From Elusimicrobiota bacterium (GTDB lineage Bacteria > Elusimicrobiota > Elusimicrobia > UBA1565 > UBA9628), in the NCBI GenBank assembly GCA_016218575.1, contig JACRDN010000022.1, positions 25,268 to 89,267 on the forward strand: a stretch of 64,000 bases of DNA, in the 5' to 3' direction. The position numbers and the translations under genes are program-made. The notes beneath the pieces were generated by a model. That model had not been told where the DNA came from. It saw only the letters and a list, made by a program, of their open reading frames with translations, and searched no databases. This document shows, piece by piece, positions 16,829-26,928 of this stretch (position 1 is its first letter; each line of letters starts with the position of its first letter).

Positions 16829-17864
16829 GTCGAGGCTGCCGCGGGCGCTTTTTCTGGGATGCCTACTGCAGGCCTTGGCGGGCCCGGCCCGGGCCGCGGC
16901 CAAGCACGTCAAGTTCGCGACCTTGGCTCCAGAGGGCTCGACATGGATGAAGGTGATGTCCGAGCTCAACGCCGAGCTGCGGGAGAAGACCGGCGGCGCG
17001 CTCGCCCTGAAGATGTATCCCGGAGGCGTCTCCGGCGACGAGAAGGACGTGGTCAAGAAAATCCGCATCAACCAGCTTCACGCCGCGGGATTCACCGGCG
17101 TGGGCTTGGGCGAGATCTCCCCCGAGGTGCGCGTGCTCGACTCGCCTTGGCTTTTCCAAAACGTCCAGGAAGTGGACCATGTCCACAAGCTTTTCGACCC
17201 GGACTTCCAGGCGGCGGTCCGGAAGGGAGGCTACCGGCTCCTGGGCTGGGTGGACCTGGGCTCTGTCTACCTCTTCAGCAAGAAGCCGATCCGGGGACCG
17301 GAGGACATGAAGCAGGCCAAAATGTGGGTGTGGGAGGGCGACCCCATCGCCCAGGCCGCTTACGGCGCCATCGGGGTGAGCCCCATACCGCTTTCCGTGG
17401 TGGATGTCCTGTCCTCCCTGCAAACGGGGATGATCGATGCGGTTTATGGCCCGCCCATGGGGGTCTTGGCCCTTCAGTGGTTTACCCGGACGAAATACAT
17501 CTATCCCGTGCCCATGGCCTACGCCACCGGGGCCGTCCTGATCTCCAACAAGTTCTTCGATGGCCAGCTCTCCGAGGCCGAGCAGAAGACTCTCCTCGAA
17601 ATCAGCGCCAAGCACCTCAAGCGCTTAAACCAGCTCTCCCGCGAGGAAAACGACCAGGCTCTCAAATCCCTGCAGAAGCAGGGTCTCGTTCTTTCGGGAA
17701 AGCCATCCCCCGATACCCTCGAGCTCTACCAAGAGCTTGGCAAGAAAGCCCGCCAGGAACTGGCGGGCAGGCTCTACTCGGCGCAACTCCTTAAAAAAGT
17801 GGAGAAGTCCTTGGAAAAATTGCGCGCCGGTAAAAACGGGAAAAACGAGTCCACGAGCCGCTAG
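16815..17864 (+). CDS. dctP: TRAP transporter periplasmic substrate-binding protein, DctP family
   Basis: 349 aa from ATG 16815: signal peptide (MITFKSRLPRALFLGCLLQ...ARA), then the TRAP-type solute-binding fold starting HVKFATLAPEGSTWMK. Also seen are KMYPGGVSGDEKDVVKKIR, the helix region MKQAKMWVWEGDP and FTRTKYIYPVPMAYATG. The conserved ligand-binding Arg that contacts a carboxylate in many DctP proteins is not obvious: that position reads AKMWVW where many have KIRV. The ligand may therefore not be a simple carboxylate. It captures substrate in the periplasm for the DctQM permease. Confidence 0.9.
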   Translation: MITFKSRLPRALFLGCLLQALAGPARAAAKHVKFATLAPEGSTWMKVMSELNAELREKTGGALALKMYPGGVSGDEKDVVKKIRINQLHAAGFTGVGLGEISPEVRVLDSPWLFQNVQEVDHVHKLFDPDFQAAVRKGGYRLLGWVDLGSVYLFSKKPIRGPEDMKQAKMWVWEGDPIAQAAYGAIGVSPIPLSVVDVLSSLQTGMIDAVYGPPMGVLALQWFTRTKYIYPVPMAYATGAVLISNKFFDGQLSEAEQKTLLEISAKHLKRLNQLSREENDQALKSLQKQGLVLSGKPSPDTLELYQELGKKARQELAGRLYSAQLLKKVEKSLEKLRAGKNGKNESTSR

Positions 17865-17865
17865 A

Positions 17866-18333
17866 ATGCTGGCCCGCCTGATCCGCGTCGAAAAAGCCCT
17901 GCTGGTGTTTCTCCTTTCGGCCATCGTGGCGCTCTCCTTCCTCCAGGTGCTCATGAGACAGCTCTTTGCCAGCGGTTTGCTTTGGGCCGACACCTTGGTG
18001 CGCCACCTCGTGCTCTGGGTGGGCTTTCTGGGCGCGGCCCTAGCCACGGCCGAGGGCAAACACTTCGCCTGGGAAACCCCGAGCTCCGAGCGAAAGAACC
18101 GCTTCTCCATCCCGACCGAGCTCATCCAGCTCGTGACGGCCGCCGTGACTTTCCTCCTATTCAAGGCTTCATGGGATTTCCTGCGCGACGAGCGCGCCTC
18201 CGGGGCGACTCTTTTTCATTTGGGGAGCCTCGACGTTCCCGGCTGGCTCCTGCTTTCGGTGATTCCCCTGGGTTTCCTGCTGGTATTTTTGCACACCGTC
18301 CTGCGCGCCTTCGCCTTGCGGAAATCAAGATGA
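17866..18333 (+). CDS. dctQ: TRAP transporter small permease, DctQ family
   Basis: 155 aa with four hydrophobic segments. The start MLARLIRVEKALLVFLLSAI and the signature MRQLF...WADTLVRHLVLWVGFLGAALA are typical of DctQ. The small subunit pairs with DctM in the inner membrane. ATG 17866 begins 2 nt after the dctP stop. The end overlaps dctM by 4 nt (ATGA), indicating coupled translation. Confidence 0.9.
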   Translation: MLARLIRVEKALLVFLLSAIVALSFLQVLMRQLFASGLLWADTLVRHLVLWVGFLGAALATAEGKHFAWETPSSERKNRFSIPTELIQLVTAAVTFLLFKASWDFLRDERASGATLFHLGSLDVPGWLLLSVIPLGFLLVFLHTVLRAFALRKSR

Positions 18334-19601
18334 CGATCCTTGTCGCCGCCGCGGCCCTGGCGCTGGCCTTCCTGGGCACTCCCATCTTCGCGCTCCTGGG
18401 GGGAATAGCCCTCCTTCTTTTTAGGAGCGCGGGGATCGAATCATCGGCCGTGATCATCGAGCTCGCGCGGCTGGCGGCCCTGCCGTCCTTGGTCGCAGTA
18501 CCCCTCTTCACCTTCGCGGGCTACGTCCTGGCCGAGAGCCGGGCGCCGCAGAGGGTCGTGGCCTTGGCCGAGGCCTTGTTCGGCTGGATGCCGGGAGGCG
18601 TGGCCGTGGCGGGCCTGGCGGCCTGCGCCCTTTTCACGGCTTTCACCGGCGCCTCGGGCGTGACCATTATCGCCTTGGGCGGGCTGATCTATCCTCTCCT
18701 GCGCCGGCAGGGCTACCCAGAGAGCTTTTCCCTGGGGCTGGTGAGCACCACGGGAAGCCTGGGGCTCCTTTTTCCCCCGAGCCTTCCCATCATCCTCTAC
18801 GCTTTGGTGGGGAAGATCTCGGTGGACAAGCTCTTCGCGGCCGCCGCCGTTCCGGGCCTCGTACTCCTTGCGGCACTCGGTATTTACGCCATGGCCGTGG
18901 CCGCGCGCCACAAGGTTCCTCGCCCGCCTTTCTCCGTGAAGGCCCTGCTCCAGGCCGCGCGCGCAGCCCTCTGGGAGATCCCGCTGCCTTTCCTCATAGT
19001 GGGGGGCATCTACAGCGGCAAATTCACGGCCTCGGAGGCAGCCGCCGTCATGGCATTTTACGTCCTGGTCGTAGAAACGCTGATGTACAAGGACCTGGAC
19101 TTCAAGAACATCCCCGGGATCATGGTGAGAAGCCAAATATTGGTGGGAGCCATCCTTATCGTTCTCGGCACGGCCCTGGGGCTCACCAACTACCTCATAG
19201 ACGCGGAGGTCCCCGGCCGGCTTTTCAAGTTCCTGAGCGCCCATATCCGCCACCCCTGGGGCTTTCTCGCTTTGCTCAATGTCTTCCTGCTCGTCGTCAA
19301 CATGGTCGAGATTTTCTCGGCCATCATCATCGTGGTGCCCATCATAGTTCCCGTGGCCCTGAAGTACCACATCGATCCGGTGCACCTGGGGGCGCTGTTC
19401 CTGCTCAACCTCGAAATCGGCTACATGACCCCGCCCTTGGGCCTCAATTTATTCCTCGCCAGCCGGCGCTTCGAGCGCCCCTTGCCGGTCCTTTACCGCG
19501 CCGTGCTCCCGTTTTGGGCCCTGCTCCTCGGCGTCCTGGCCCTGGTCACCTACGTGCCCAATCTCAGCCTATGGCTTCCTCGAACCCTGAAAATCCAATG
19601 A
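18330..19601 (+). CDS. dctM: TRAP transporter large permease, DctM family
   Basis: 423 aa with about 12 membrane segments. Seen: PLFTFAGYVLAESRAPQRVV, ALFTAFTGASGVTIIALGGLIYPLL (the conserved GASG region) and FPPSLPIILYALVGKISVDKLF. It is the sodium-driven channel subunit of the TRAP importer. The ATGA overlap with dctQ fixes the start, and the end overlaps the LOG-family gene in the same way. Confidence 0.92.
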   Translation: MTILVAAAALALAFLGTPIFALLGGIALLLFRSAGIESSAVIIELARLAALPSLVAVPLFTFAGYVLAESRAPQRVVALAEALFGWMPGGVAVAGLAACALFTAFTGASGVTIIALGGLIYPLLRRQGYPESFSLGLVSTTGSLGLLFPPSLPIILYALVGKISVDKLFAAAAVPGLVLLAALGIYAMAVAARHKVPRPPFSVKALLQAARAALWEIPLPFLIVGGIYSGKFTASEAAAVMAFYVLVVETLMYKDLDFKNIPGIMVRSQILVGAILIVLGTALGLTNYLIDAEVPGRLFKFLSAHIRHPWGFLALLNVFLLVVNMVEIFSAIIIVVPIIVPVALKYHIDPVHLGALFLLNLEIGYMTPPLGLNLFLASRRFERPLPVLYRAVLPFWALLLGVLALVTYVPNLSLWLPRTLKIQ

Positions 19602-20479
19602 ACATGAAAAAAGACGACCCCGAAATCACCGTTTCCCAAAAGGAGGCCTTGATCCAGCGCATCAAGTCCTCCAGGGCCTATCTCAAGGCCTACGAGGACA
19701 ACGAATTCCTGCGCAAGAAGGACCTGCGCCCCGTGCGCCTGCAATTGGAGCTCTTGAAGCCCGAACTGATCCTGCGCGAGCACAAGATCCGGTCCACCAT
19801 AGTGGTGTTCGGCTCGGCCCGGCTGATCTCGAGGCAGGAAGCCCAAGAGCAGGTGGACGCGGCCAAGCGGAAGCTTCCGGCCGATCCCAAGAACCGGGAG
19901 CTTCGGCGGCGCCTCGACCTGGCCTACCAGCGCTTGAAGCAATCGCGCTACTACGAGGAGGCCCGGCGCTTCGCGGCCCTCATCTCACGGGCCCAGCGGG
20001 CCGACAAGAGCCTGGAGTTTGTGATCGTCACCGGCGGAGGGCCTGGAATCATGGAGGCGGCCAACCGGGGAGCCTTCGAGACGGGGTTCAAGAGCATCGG
20101 CCTCAACATCACCTTGCCCCACGAACAGGATCCCAACCCCTACATCACCCCGGACCTGAGCTTCCAGTTCCATTACTTCTCCCTGCGCAAGATGCATTTC
20201 ATGATGCGGGCCAAGGCCCTGGTGGCCTTCCCGGGAGGCTATGGAACCCTGGACGAGCTTTTCGAGACTTTGACCTTGGTCCAGACCGGCAAGAAAAGGC
20301 CGCTGCCGATCGTTCTGTTCGGCCGGGAGTTCTGGAACCGCCTCATAGACTTCAAGTTCTTGGCCGAGCAGGGAATGATTTCCTGGGAGGACACGAAGCT
20401 CTTCGCGGTGGTGGAGAAGGCCGAGGAGGGCTGGGACTACATCCGCCGGTTTTGGAACGACAAGAAGGAGGCCGCTTGA
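19598..20479 (+). CDS. LOG-family (TIGR00730-type) Rossmann-fold protein
   Basis: 293 aa. A ~90-residue charged helical N-terminus precedes the LOG/lysine decarboxylase-like domain, with VIVTGGGPGIMEAANRGAFETG and the hallmark PGGYGTLDELFE. LOG proteins cleave nucleoside monophosphates to free base and ribose 5-phosphate; plant members make cytokinin. The extended N-terminus and R/E residues match the larger 'PpnN-like or type II' forms only loosely. The start is taken as ATG 19598 (ATGA overlap with dctM); ATG 19571 is in frame too. Confidence 0.85.
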   Translation: MNMKKDDPEITVSQKEALIQRIKSSRAYLKAYEDNEFLRKKDLRPVRLQLELLKPELILREHKIRSTIVVFGSARLISRQEAQEQVDAAKRKLPADPKNRELRRRLDLAYQRLKQSRYYEEARRFAALISRAQRADKSLEFVIVTGGGPGIMEAANRGAFETGFKSIGLNITLPHEQDPNPYITPDLSFQFHYFSLRKMHFMMRAKALVAFPGGYGTLDELFETLTLVQTGKKRPLPIVLFGREFWNRLIDFKFLAEQGMISWEDTKLFAVVEKAEEGWDYIRRFWNDKKEAA

Positions 20480-21297
20480 GGCTGGCTTTCCTCCTGCTGG
20501 GGCTCCTGCGCCCCGCCTGGGGAGCCGACGAGTTCCTCAAGAACCTGCGCCGGGCCGAACGCCTGAGCGGGCTTGAGGAGAAGATCGAGTATTGCACCCG
20601 CGCCATACGGGCCTGGACCCCTTCCGACGGAAATTCTCTGCTGGCCCACTGCCATTTCCGCCGGGGCCAGGCCCGCTACGAAAACGCGAAATTTCCCGAG
20701 GCGGAAAGCGACCTCGCCAAAAGCCTCTCCCTCGACCCCGGAAACGCCCAAGCCCACCTGCTGCTGGGTAAAATCGAGATGAGGCTTGGGCGCTGGGAGA
20801 GCGCCTCGCGCGCGTTCAAGGAATACACCGTGCTCAACCCCAAGGACGGCGCGGGCTGGCTGCGGCTGGCGGACTCCTACCGAGGCGCCGGAAAACACCG
20901 GGCCGCGGCCAAGGCCTACGCCAAGGCCGCGCAGGCGACGCCGGAAGACTTCCGGACGGACCTCGGACTGGCCCGCGCGGCGCTTGCCCGCAAGGACTGG
21001 CCCGCGGCGCAAGGTGCTATCGAGCTCGCTAGGTCCAAATCCCGGGGCCGAGCGCCCGAGGTGTTTTCGGCTAAGGCGGACCTCGAGGCCGCGCGGGGAA
21101 ACGAAAGGCAGGCTCTCTCGGATCAGCGCCGGGCCATCGAACTCGGCCTGCGCGAGTTGGAGGACTTGACCCGCGGCCGCGCAAGCCCCGTGGACATCCT
21201 CGAATCCCGAGAGAAACTCTCCCAAGCCTACCGCCAAGCTTGCCGATGGGGGGACAGGCAATCTTGCGCCCAGGGCCAGGAGAGCCATGCCGAATAA
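20476..21297 (+). CDS. Secreted tetratricopeptide-repeat protein
   Basis: 273 aa from TTG 20476, which overlaps the LOG stop (TTGA) and yields a clean signal peptide (MRLAFLLLGLLRPAWGA). An ATG at 20452 would put a charged extension before it. TPR units include NAQAHLLLGKIEMRLGRWESASRAFKEY and GWLRLADSYRGAGKHRAAAKAY. A periplasmic scaffold role is likely. It overlaps the next TPR gene by 11 nt, so LOG-TPR-TPR form one transcription unit after the TRAP genes. Confidence 0.78.
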   Translation: MRLAFLLLGLLRPAWGADEFLKNLRRAERLSGLEEKIEYCTRAIRAWTPSDGNSLLAHCHFRRGQARYENAKFPEAESDLAKSLSLDPGNAQAHLLLGKIEMRLGRWESASRAFKEYTVLNPKDGAGWLRLADSYRGAGKHRAAAKAYAKAAQATPEDFRTDLGLARAALARKDWPAAQGAIELARSKSRGRAPEVFSAKADLEAARGNERQALSDQRRAIELGLRELEDLTRGRASPVDILESREKLSQAYRQACRWGDRQSCAQGQESHAE

Positions 21298-22453
21298 GGC
21301 CCTCCTGGCCCTACTTCTGCTGCCCGAGGCGGCCCTGGGCTTGGGCCCCCAGGCGGCCGAACGAATCGAGACGGGCCTCAAGAACCTGTACGACCTGAAC
21401 TACGAGCAGTCGCGAGCCTCGTTCCGGGAAATAATCGCCCTCGAGCCGGACAATCCCTTCGGGTATTTGGCCGAGTCTGGAGCCCTGTGGTGGCAATCCT
21501 TCCAGGAGTACGGGCTCTTCAAGGACACCCCCACCTTGGAGGGCCTCTTCGAGGCCGACGTGGAGGCCGCCTTGGCCAAGGCGGAGCCCTTGACCGACTC
21601 GGAGGACAAGTCCGTCAAGGCCGACGCCCATTTCGTTATGGGAATGGCCTTGGGGACCCGCGGGCAATGGCATATGATGAGGGGGCAATGGCTCAAGGCC
21701 TATTTCGACGGCAAGAAGGCCCTCAAGCACCTCAAGAAATGCCTCAAGAGCGACCCGGAATACTACGACGCCTATCTGGGCCTCGGCGTCTACGACTACC
21801 AAGTGGACCATTTCAGGGGCCTGCTCAAGCTCGGCTTCCTGTTCGGCGTGCGCGGCGACGAGGACAGGGGTCTTGAAAGAATGCGGCTCGCCATGGACAG
21901 GGGCCGCTACGGCTCGCGGCAGGCCGCGCAGTTTCTCTGCAGCATCTACATCACCGACCGCGGCGATTACGCTCAGGCCCTTCAAATTACCCGCAAGCTG
22001 CTGGAGAGCTTTCCAGACAGCCTCTATTTCCAGTTCTTGGAGGCGATGCTTCTCTATAAAACCGGGGATTTGGAGGGCTCTCTACAGGCCGGCGGCGCTA
22101 TCCTCAAGAAAGCCCAGGCCGATCCGAGGCAATTCAACCGAAAGCTCCTGAGCCTAGCCTGCGGGATGACAGGAGACCGCTGCCTCTCTCCTGAAGTGCT
22201 GCGCGACTCCGTCAACTGGTTCGACCAGGCCCTTGCCATCAAGAGAGGCGACGCTTGGCTCGCCCTCAACCACCTCTACCGCGGCTACGCCCACGCGGGC
22301 CTAGGGCAAGACCAGGAAGCGCGGCGGGATTTCCTTTGGGTCCTGACCCACCCGGATTTCTCGGACGCCCATTCCCGGGCCAAGGAGTGCTTGAAGAAGA
22401 ATTGCGACGCCGCGGAGGTGCTGTCTTATCTCAGGGCGCTTTCAAGGAGTTGA
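21287..22453 (+). CDS. Secreted TPR-like protein
   Basis: 388 aa with a short signal peptide (MPNKALLALLLLPEAALG). TPR-like hairpins follow (LYDLNYEQSRASFREIIALEPDN, ALKHLKKCLKSDPEYYDAYLGLGVYDY, DYAQALQITRKLLESFPDSLYFQFLEAMLLYKTGDLEGSL). No catalytic motif is visible. A loop GLLKLGFLFGVRGDEDRGLE is reminiscent of conserved uncharacterised bacterial TPR proteins. Function is unknown; scaffold or envelope assembly is an inference from class. Confidence 0.75.
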   Translation: MPNKALLALLLLPEAALGLGPQAAERIETGLKNLYDLNYEQSRASFREIIALEPDNPFGYLAESGALWWQSFQEYGLFKDTPTLEGLFEADVEAALAKAEPLTDSEDKSVKADAHFVMGMALGTRGQWHMMRGQWLKAYFDGKKALKHLKKCLKSDPEYYDAYLGLGVYDYQVDHFRGLLKLGFLFGVRGDEDRGLERMRLAMDRGRYGSRQAAQFLCSIYITDRGDYAQALQITRKLLESFPDSLYFQFLEAMLLYKTGDLEGSLQAGGAILKKAQADPRQFNRKLLSLACGMTGDRCLSPEVLRDSVNWFDQALAIKRGDAWLALNHLYRGYAHAGLGQDQEARRDFLWVLTHPDFSDAHSRAKECLKKNCDAAEVLSYLRALSRS

Positions 22454-22458
22454 GGCAA

Positions 22459-22626
22459 ATGGAGCACCGATCCGCGCGTAGGACCCGGCTGATTCAGGAG
22501 CTCGAAGCGCGCCTTCGGCGCGCGGCTTGGCTGGAGGCCGAGCTGGCGCAGAAGGAGCGTGAACTGGCCAAGACCCGGACCCTGGCCGAGCTATTCCAGG
22601 GCTTCACCTCAAAATTCGGGAAATAG
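22459..22626 (+). CDS. Small coiled-coil protein
   Basis: 55 aa, almost entirely a charged helix with heptad-like spacing (RLIQELEARLRRAAWLEAELAQKERELAKT), ending LFQGFTSKFGK. ATG 22459 is supported by AAGGAG (22444-22449), 9 nt upstream, inside the preceding gene. No membrane segment. I do not recognise a family. It sits just before the groES promoter and is the last gene of the TPR unit. Confidence 0.55.
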   Translation: MEHRSARRTRLIQELEARLRRAAWLEAELAQKERELAKTRTLAELFQGFTSKFGK

Positions 22627-22650
22627 ACGCCGCCGAACCTTCCCTTATAA

Positions 22651-22726
22651 TTAGCACTCCCAAGATTTGATTGACAGTTTTCAGCCCGCTGTGATATAAT
22701 TAGCACTGAGGAAGAGCGACTGCCAA
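22651..22726 (+). promoter_or_regulatory. groES promoter with CIRCE-like HrcA operator
   Basis: TTGACA (22671-22676), an 18-bp spacer and TATAAT (22695-22700) with an extended TGA. A CIRCE-like dyad overlaps the start site: TTAGCACTG (22700-22708), 9 nt, GACTGCCAA (22718-22726), matching 8/9 and 7/9 of the classical half-sites with the correct spacing. A second TTAGCACTC (22651-22659) has only a 5/9 partner at 22669-22677, over the -35. HrcA repression is the expected control. Confidence 0.8.
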
Positions 22727-22782
22727 TAAAGCTCGACCTCATAATCTCAGTCAGACACACTAATATCCGGAGGTAAGACCAT

Positions 22783-23094
22783 ATGGCCGAAGCGACGTTG
22801 ACCAAAGTCAAATTGCAGCCTCTTGGCGACCGCGTGCTGGTAAAGCCCGTTGAGCAGAAGGAAACCAAGCGCGGGGGCATCATCATCCCCGACACCGCCA
22901 AGGAGAAGCCACAAGAGGGGGAGATCGTGGCCGCCGGCAAGGGCAAGATCACCGAGGACGGGAAGGTCCTTCCCATGGACGTAAAGCCCGGGGACCGCAT
23001 CCTTTACGGCAAATATTCGGGATCCGAGGTCAAGCTCGACGACGTCGAGTACTTGATCATGCATCAAGACGATATTCTCGGCGTGCTGAAGTAA
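22783..23094 (+). CDS. groES: Co-chaperonin GroES
   Basis: 103 aa. It caps the GroEL ring during ATP-driven protein folding in the cytoplasm. Seen: [17 protein letters not shown], the mobile-loop region [35 protein letters not shown] and a C-terminus ending DILGVLK. CCGGAGGT lies 8 nt before the ATG, an unusually strong ribosome site for this window. groEL follows 29 nt later in the same operon. Confidence 0.96.
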   Translation: MAEATLTKVKLQPLGDRVLVKPVEQKETKRGGIIIPDTAKEKPQEGEIVAAGKGKITEDGKVLPMDVKPGDRILYGKYSGSEVKLDDVEYLIMHQDDILGVLK

Positions 23095-23123
23095 CCTGAT
23101 TCTAAAAGGAGAGGTGCGATTAA

Positions 23124-24746
<1,623 letters not shown>

Positions 24747-24770
24747 TTAAAAAGACGCGAAAGACTAGGA

Positions 24771-24806
24771 ATCCCCCGCCCCGGTTCCCGGGGCGGGGGA
24801 TTGTTT
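24771..24806 (+). terminator. Intrinsic terminator of groESL
   Basis: A 14-bp perfect GC-rich stem (24771-24784/24788-24801) with a 3-nt loop, followed by TGTTTT. It is the clearest rho-independent terminator in the window. Confidence 0.9.
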
Positions 24807-24820
24807 TACGGGATGAATTT

Positions 24821-24829
24821 TGATAAAAT
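24821..24829 (+). promoter_or_regulatory. Extended -10 box of yggS
   Basis: TGATAAAAT lies just after the groESL terminator and 19 nt before the yggS ATG. Confidence 0.5.
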
Positions 24830-24848
24830 ACCTTTGTTGGACTTTAGC

Positions 24849-25523
24849 ATGGTCCTTGACAATTTAAGACGAATTCGAGATCGCGTGGATCAAGCCGCTC
24901 GGCGCTCGGGGCGGGATCCCGACTCGGTCAAGGTGGTGGCCGTCACCAAGTACGCGAAGCTTGAAGGAATGAAGGCTTTGCTCGAATCCGGCCTCATCCA
25001 GGAAATCGGCGAGAACCGGGTCCAGGAAGCCGCCGCGAAAAAGGCGGCCCTCGGCCCCCTGGCGCAGAAAGCTAAGTGGCGCCTCATAGGCCACCTTCAG
25101 ACCAACAAGGCGAAGAAGGCTTTAGGCATTTTTGACGTTATCGACTCTTTAGACAGCGTGGAACTGGCGGATATCTTGGAAAAACTTCTAATCGAGCAAA
25201 GCAGGCGCCTTCCTATTCTGGTTCAAGTCAAGCTCACGAGCCGGCAGCAGCAGTCGGGCCTGGCCTTGGAGGCCCTGGGCGAGGTCCTTGCGCAGCTTCA
25301 GGCCCGCCCCCATCTGGACATCCGCGGGCTCATGGCCATCGCCCCGGCCGAGGATCCCGTTGAGAAAACAAGGCCCCATTTCAGGCGCCTGCGCCAGGCC
25401 TTTGAGCAGTTCTTCGGGGGCCGCGCCGAGGCGCAGCTCTCCATGGGAATGAGCCGTGATTTCGAGATCGCCATTGAAGAAGGAGCCACTCACGTGCGCA
25501 TCGGCTCATTGTTATTTGCATGA
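24849..25523 (+). CDS. yggS: YggS/PLPBP-family pyridoxal phosphate homeostasis protein
   Basis: 224 aa from ATG 24849 (MVLDNLRRIRDRV, the normal family start; earlier in-frame starts lie in the terminator). The PLP-binding Lys is in VVAVTKYAK. EIGENRVQEAAAK, WRLIGHLQTNKAKKAL and SMGMSRDFEIAIEEGATHVRIGSLLF are diagnostic. The protein binds PLP without known catalysis and balances vitamin B6 and amino-acid pools. The partner yggU is 17 nt downstream, a frequent pairing. Confidence 0.93.
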   Translation: MVLDNLRRIRDRVDQAARRSGRDPDSVKVVAVTKYAKLEGMKALLESGLIQEIGENRVQEAAAKKAALGPLAQKAKWRLIGHLQTNKAKKALGIFDVIDSLDSVELADILEKLLIEQSRRLPILVQVKLTSRQQQSGLALEALGEVLAQLQARPHLDIRGLMAIAPAEDPVEKTRPHFRRLRQAFEQFFGGRAEAQLSMGMSRDFEIAIEEGATHVRIGSLLFA

Positions 25524-25539
25524 CGCAAAGGAGGCATGA

Positions 25540-25803
25540 ATGATCGTCAAAGTCCGCGTCATCCCGAATGCCCCTGACAATGAGGTCGTCAGCCGCATCG
25601 GCAGCGTGCTGAGAGTCAAAGTGGCGGCCCCGGCCGTGGACGAAAAGGCCAACTCGGCCTTGAAAAACTATTTGGCGGAGTTCTTCGAGGTGTCTGCGCG
25701 CAAGGTGAACATCCTGCGGGGAGCCAATGGCCGGGAAAAAACCGTCGAGATCGTTGGACGCACCGAGGAACAGCTCAAGCGGGTCATGGAGTCGATTCCT
25801 TAA
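25540..25803 (+). CDS. yggU: DUF167/YggU-family protein
   Basis: 87 aa. The short alpha/beta family is recognised from MIVKVRVIPNA, LRVKVAAPAVDEKAN and the basic stretch ARKVNILRGANGREKTVEI. AAGGAGG precedes the ATG, a strong ribosome site. The molecular role is unknown across bacteria; linkage to yggS is common. A hairpin follows the stop. Confidence 0.88.
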   Translation: MIVKVRVIPNAPDNEVVSRIGSVLRVKVAAPAVDEKANSALKNYLAEFFEVSARKVNILRGANGREKTVEIVGRTEEQLKRVMESIP

Positions 25804-25834
25804 AAAAGCATCGCTGCGCGCCAACTGATCTGGG

Positions 25835-25878
25835 GGAACACCCGCGGCGACTTTCCTGACAGCCGCGGGTGTTCCGCT
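25835..25878 (+). terminator. Hairpin between yggU and mtnA
   Basis: A 14-bp perfect stem (25835-25848/25862-25875) with a 13-nt loop, followed by GCTTTAAAA. It is probably the terminator of yggS-yggU although the U-tract is poor. The mtnA ATG is only 12 nt after the stem, so it may also shape mtnA translation. Confidence 0.6.
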
Positions 25879-25887
25879 TTAAAAGAT

Positions 25888-26928
25888 ATGACGAAAGCCA
25901 AGGACTTCCCCCTCAAGGATCCGGTCGCTCCCGTGCGCTGGCGGGGGGAACGCCTGGAAGTCCTGGATCAGCGCCTCCTTCCCGCCAAAATCCTCTATTT
26001 GAACTGCCGAAACCCGGAAAGCGTGGCCAAGGCCACTCGGGACATGGCATTGCGGGGAGCTCCTCTTATCGGAGTGGCGGCCGCCTACGGGATGGCCTTG
26101 GCCGCGCGGCAAAGCTCTCTTGCATCGGTTGAGAAAGCGGCCGAGATCCTGCGCCGGGCCCGCCCCACGGCGGTCAATCTCGCCCACGCGGTCGAGCGCA
26201 TGCTCGCCGTGGCCCGCCGCTCGCCGGGCCGGGGGATGGGCCAGGCCGTGGCGCGCGAGGCCGAGCGTTTCCATGCCGAGGACTTGGCGGCCAACCAAGC
26301 TATGGCGCGGCTCGGGGCCTCTTTGCTTGCCAAGAACTCGCGGGTCATCACCTACTGCAACGCCGGAGCCCTGGCGACCTCGGGGCTCGGGACCTCCCTG
26401 GGAGTCATTCGCTACGCCCACTATTTGGGGAAAATCGAGCATGTCTACCCCTGCGAAACCCGGCCCTATCTGCAGGGCAGCCGTTTGACCCTCTGGGAGC
26501 TCATGCGGGCCAAGGTGCCAGCAACTTTGATCACGGACAACATGGCGGCCCACCTCATGAAAATCAGCAGGATCGACGCGGTCATCGTGGGCAGCGACCG
26601 CATCGCGGCCAACGCAGACGTCTGCAACAAGATAGGCACCTACGGGCTCGCGATCCTGGCGCGCCACCATGGGATCCCCTTTTACGCGGTGGCCCCTTCC
26701 ACCACCATCGATTTCGCCTGCCCCGATGGGAGCCGCATTCCGATAGAGGAACGCGGCCCGGATGAAGTCCTGAAGATTTTCGGCCGGCCCATCGCCCCGT
26801 CCGGCGCAAAAGCCCGCCACTTCGCCTTCGACGTAACTCCCCACGGGCTCGTGAGCGCCATAGTCACGGAAAGGGGAATCGCCTCTCCGGCCAACGCCAA
26901 GAAACTCAAGGAGCTTTATGCTGGATAG
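25888..26928 (+). CDS. mtnA: Methylthioribose-1-phosphate isomerase
   Basis: 346 aa. It converts 5-methylthioribose 1-phosphate to methylthioribulose 1-phosphate in methionine salvage. Family marks: RDMALRGAPLIGVAAAYGMAL, the catalytic-Cys motif TYCNAGALATSGLGT, YPCETRPYLQGSRLT, and GSDRIAANADVCNKIGTYGLA with the catalytic Asp. No other mtn gene lies in the window, so it may serve a partial salvage route or a related ribose-1-phosphate isomerisation. It overlaps pyk by 11 nt. Confidence 0.92.
   Translation: MTKAKDFPLKDPVAPVRWRGERLEVLDQRLLPAKILYLNCRNPESVAKATRDMALRGAPLIGVAAAYGMALAARQSSLASVEKAAEILRRARPTAVNLAHAVERMLAVARRSPGRGMGQAVAREAERFHAEDLAANQAMARLGASLLAKNSRVITYCNAGALATSGLGTSLGVIRYAHYLGKIEHVYPCETRPYLQGSRLTLWELMRAKVPATLITDNMAAHLMKISRIDAVIVGSDRIAANADVCNKIGTYGLAILARHHGIPFYAVAPSTTIDFACPDGSRIPIEERGPDEVLKIFGRPIAPSGAKARHFAFDVTPHGLVSAIVTERGIASPANAKKLKELYAG

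Noticed and set aside
22651..22677. A full consensus CIRCE at the first TTAGCACTC
   Set aside because: The partner half-site matches only 5 of 9 positions; only the second copy is a credible HrcA site.
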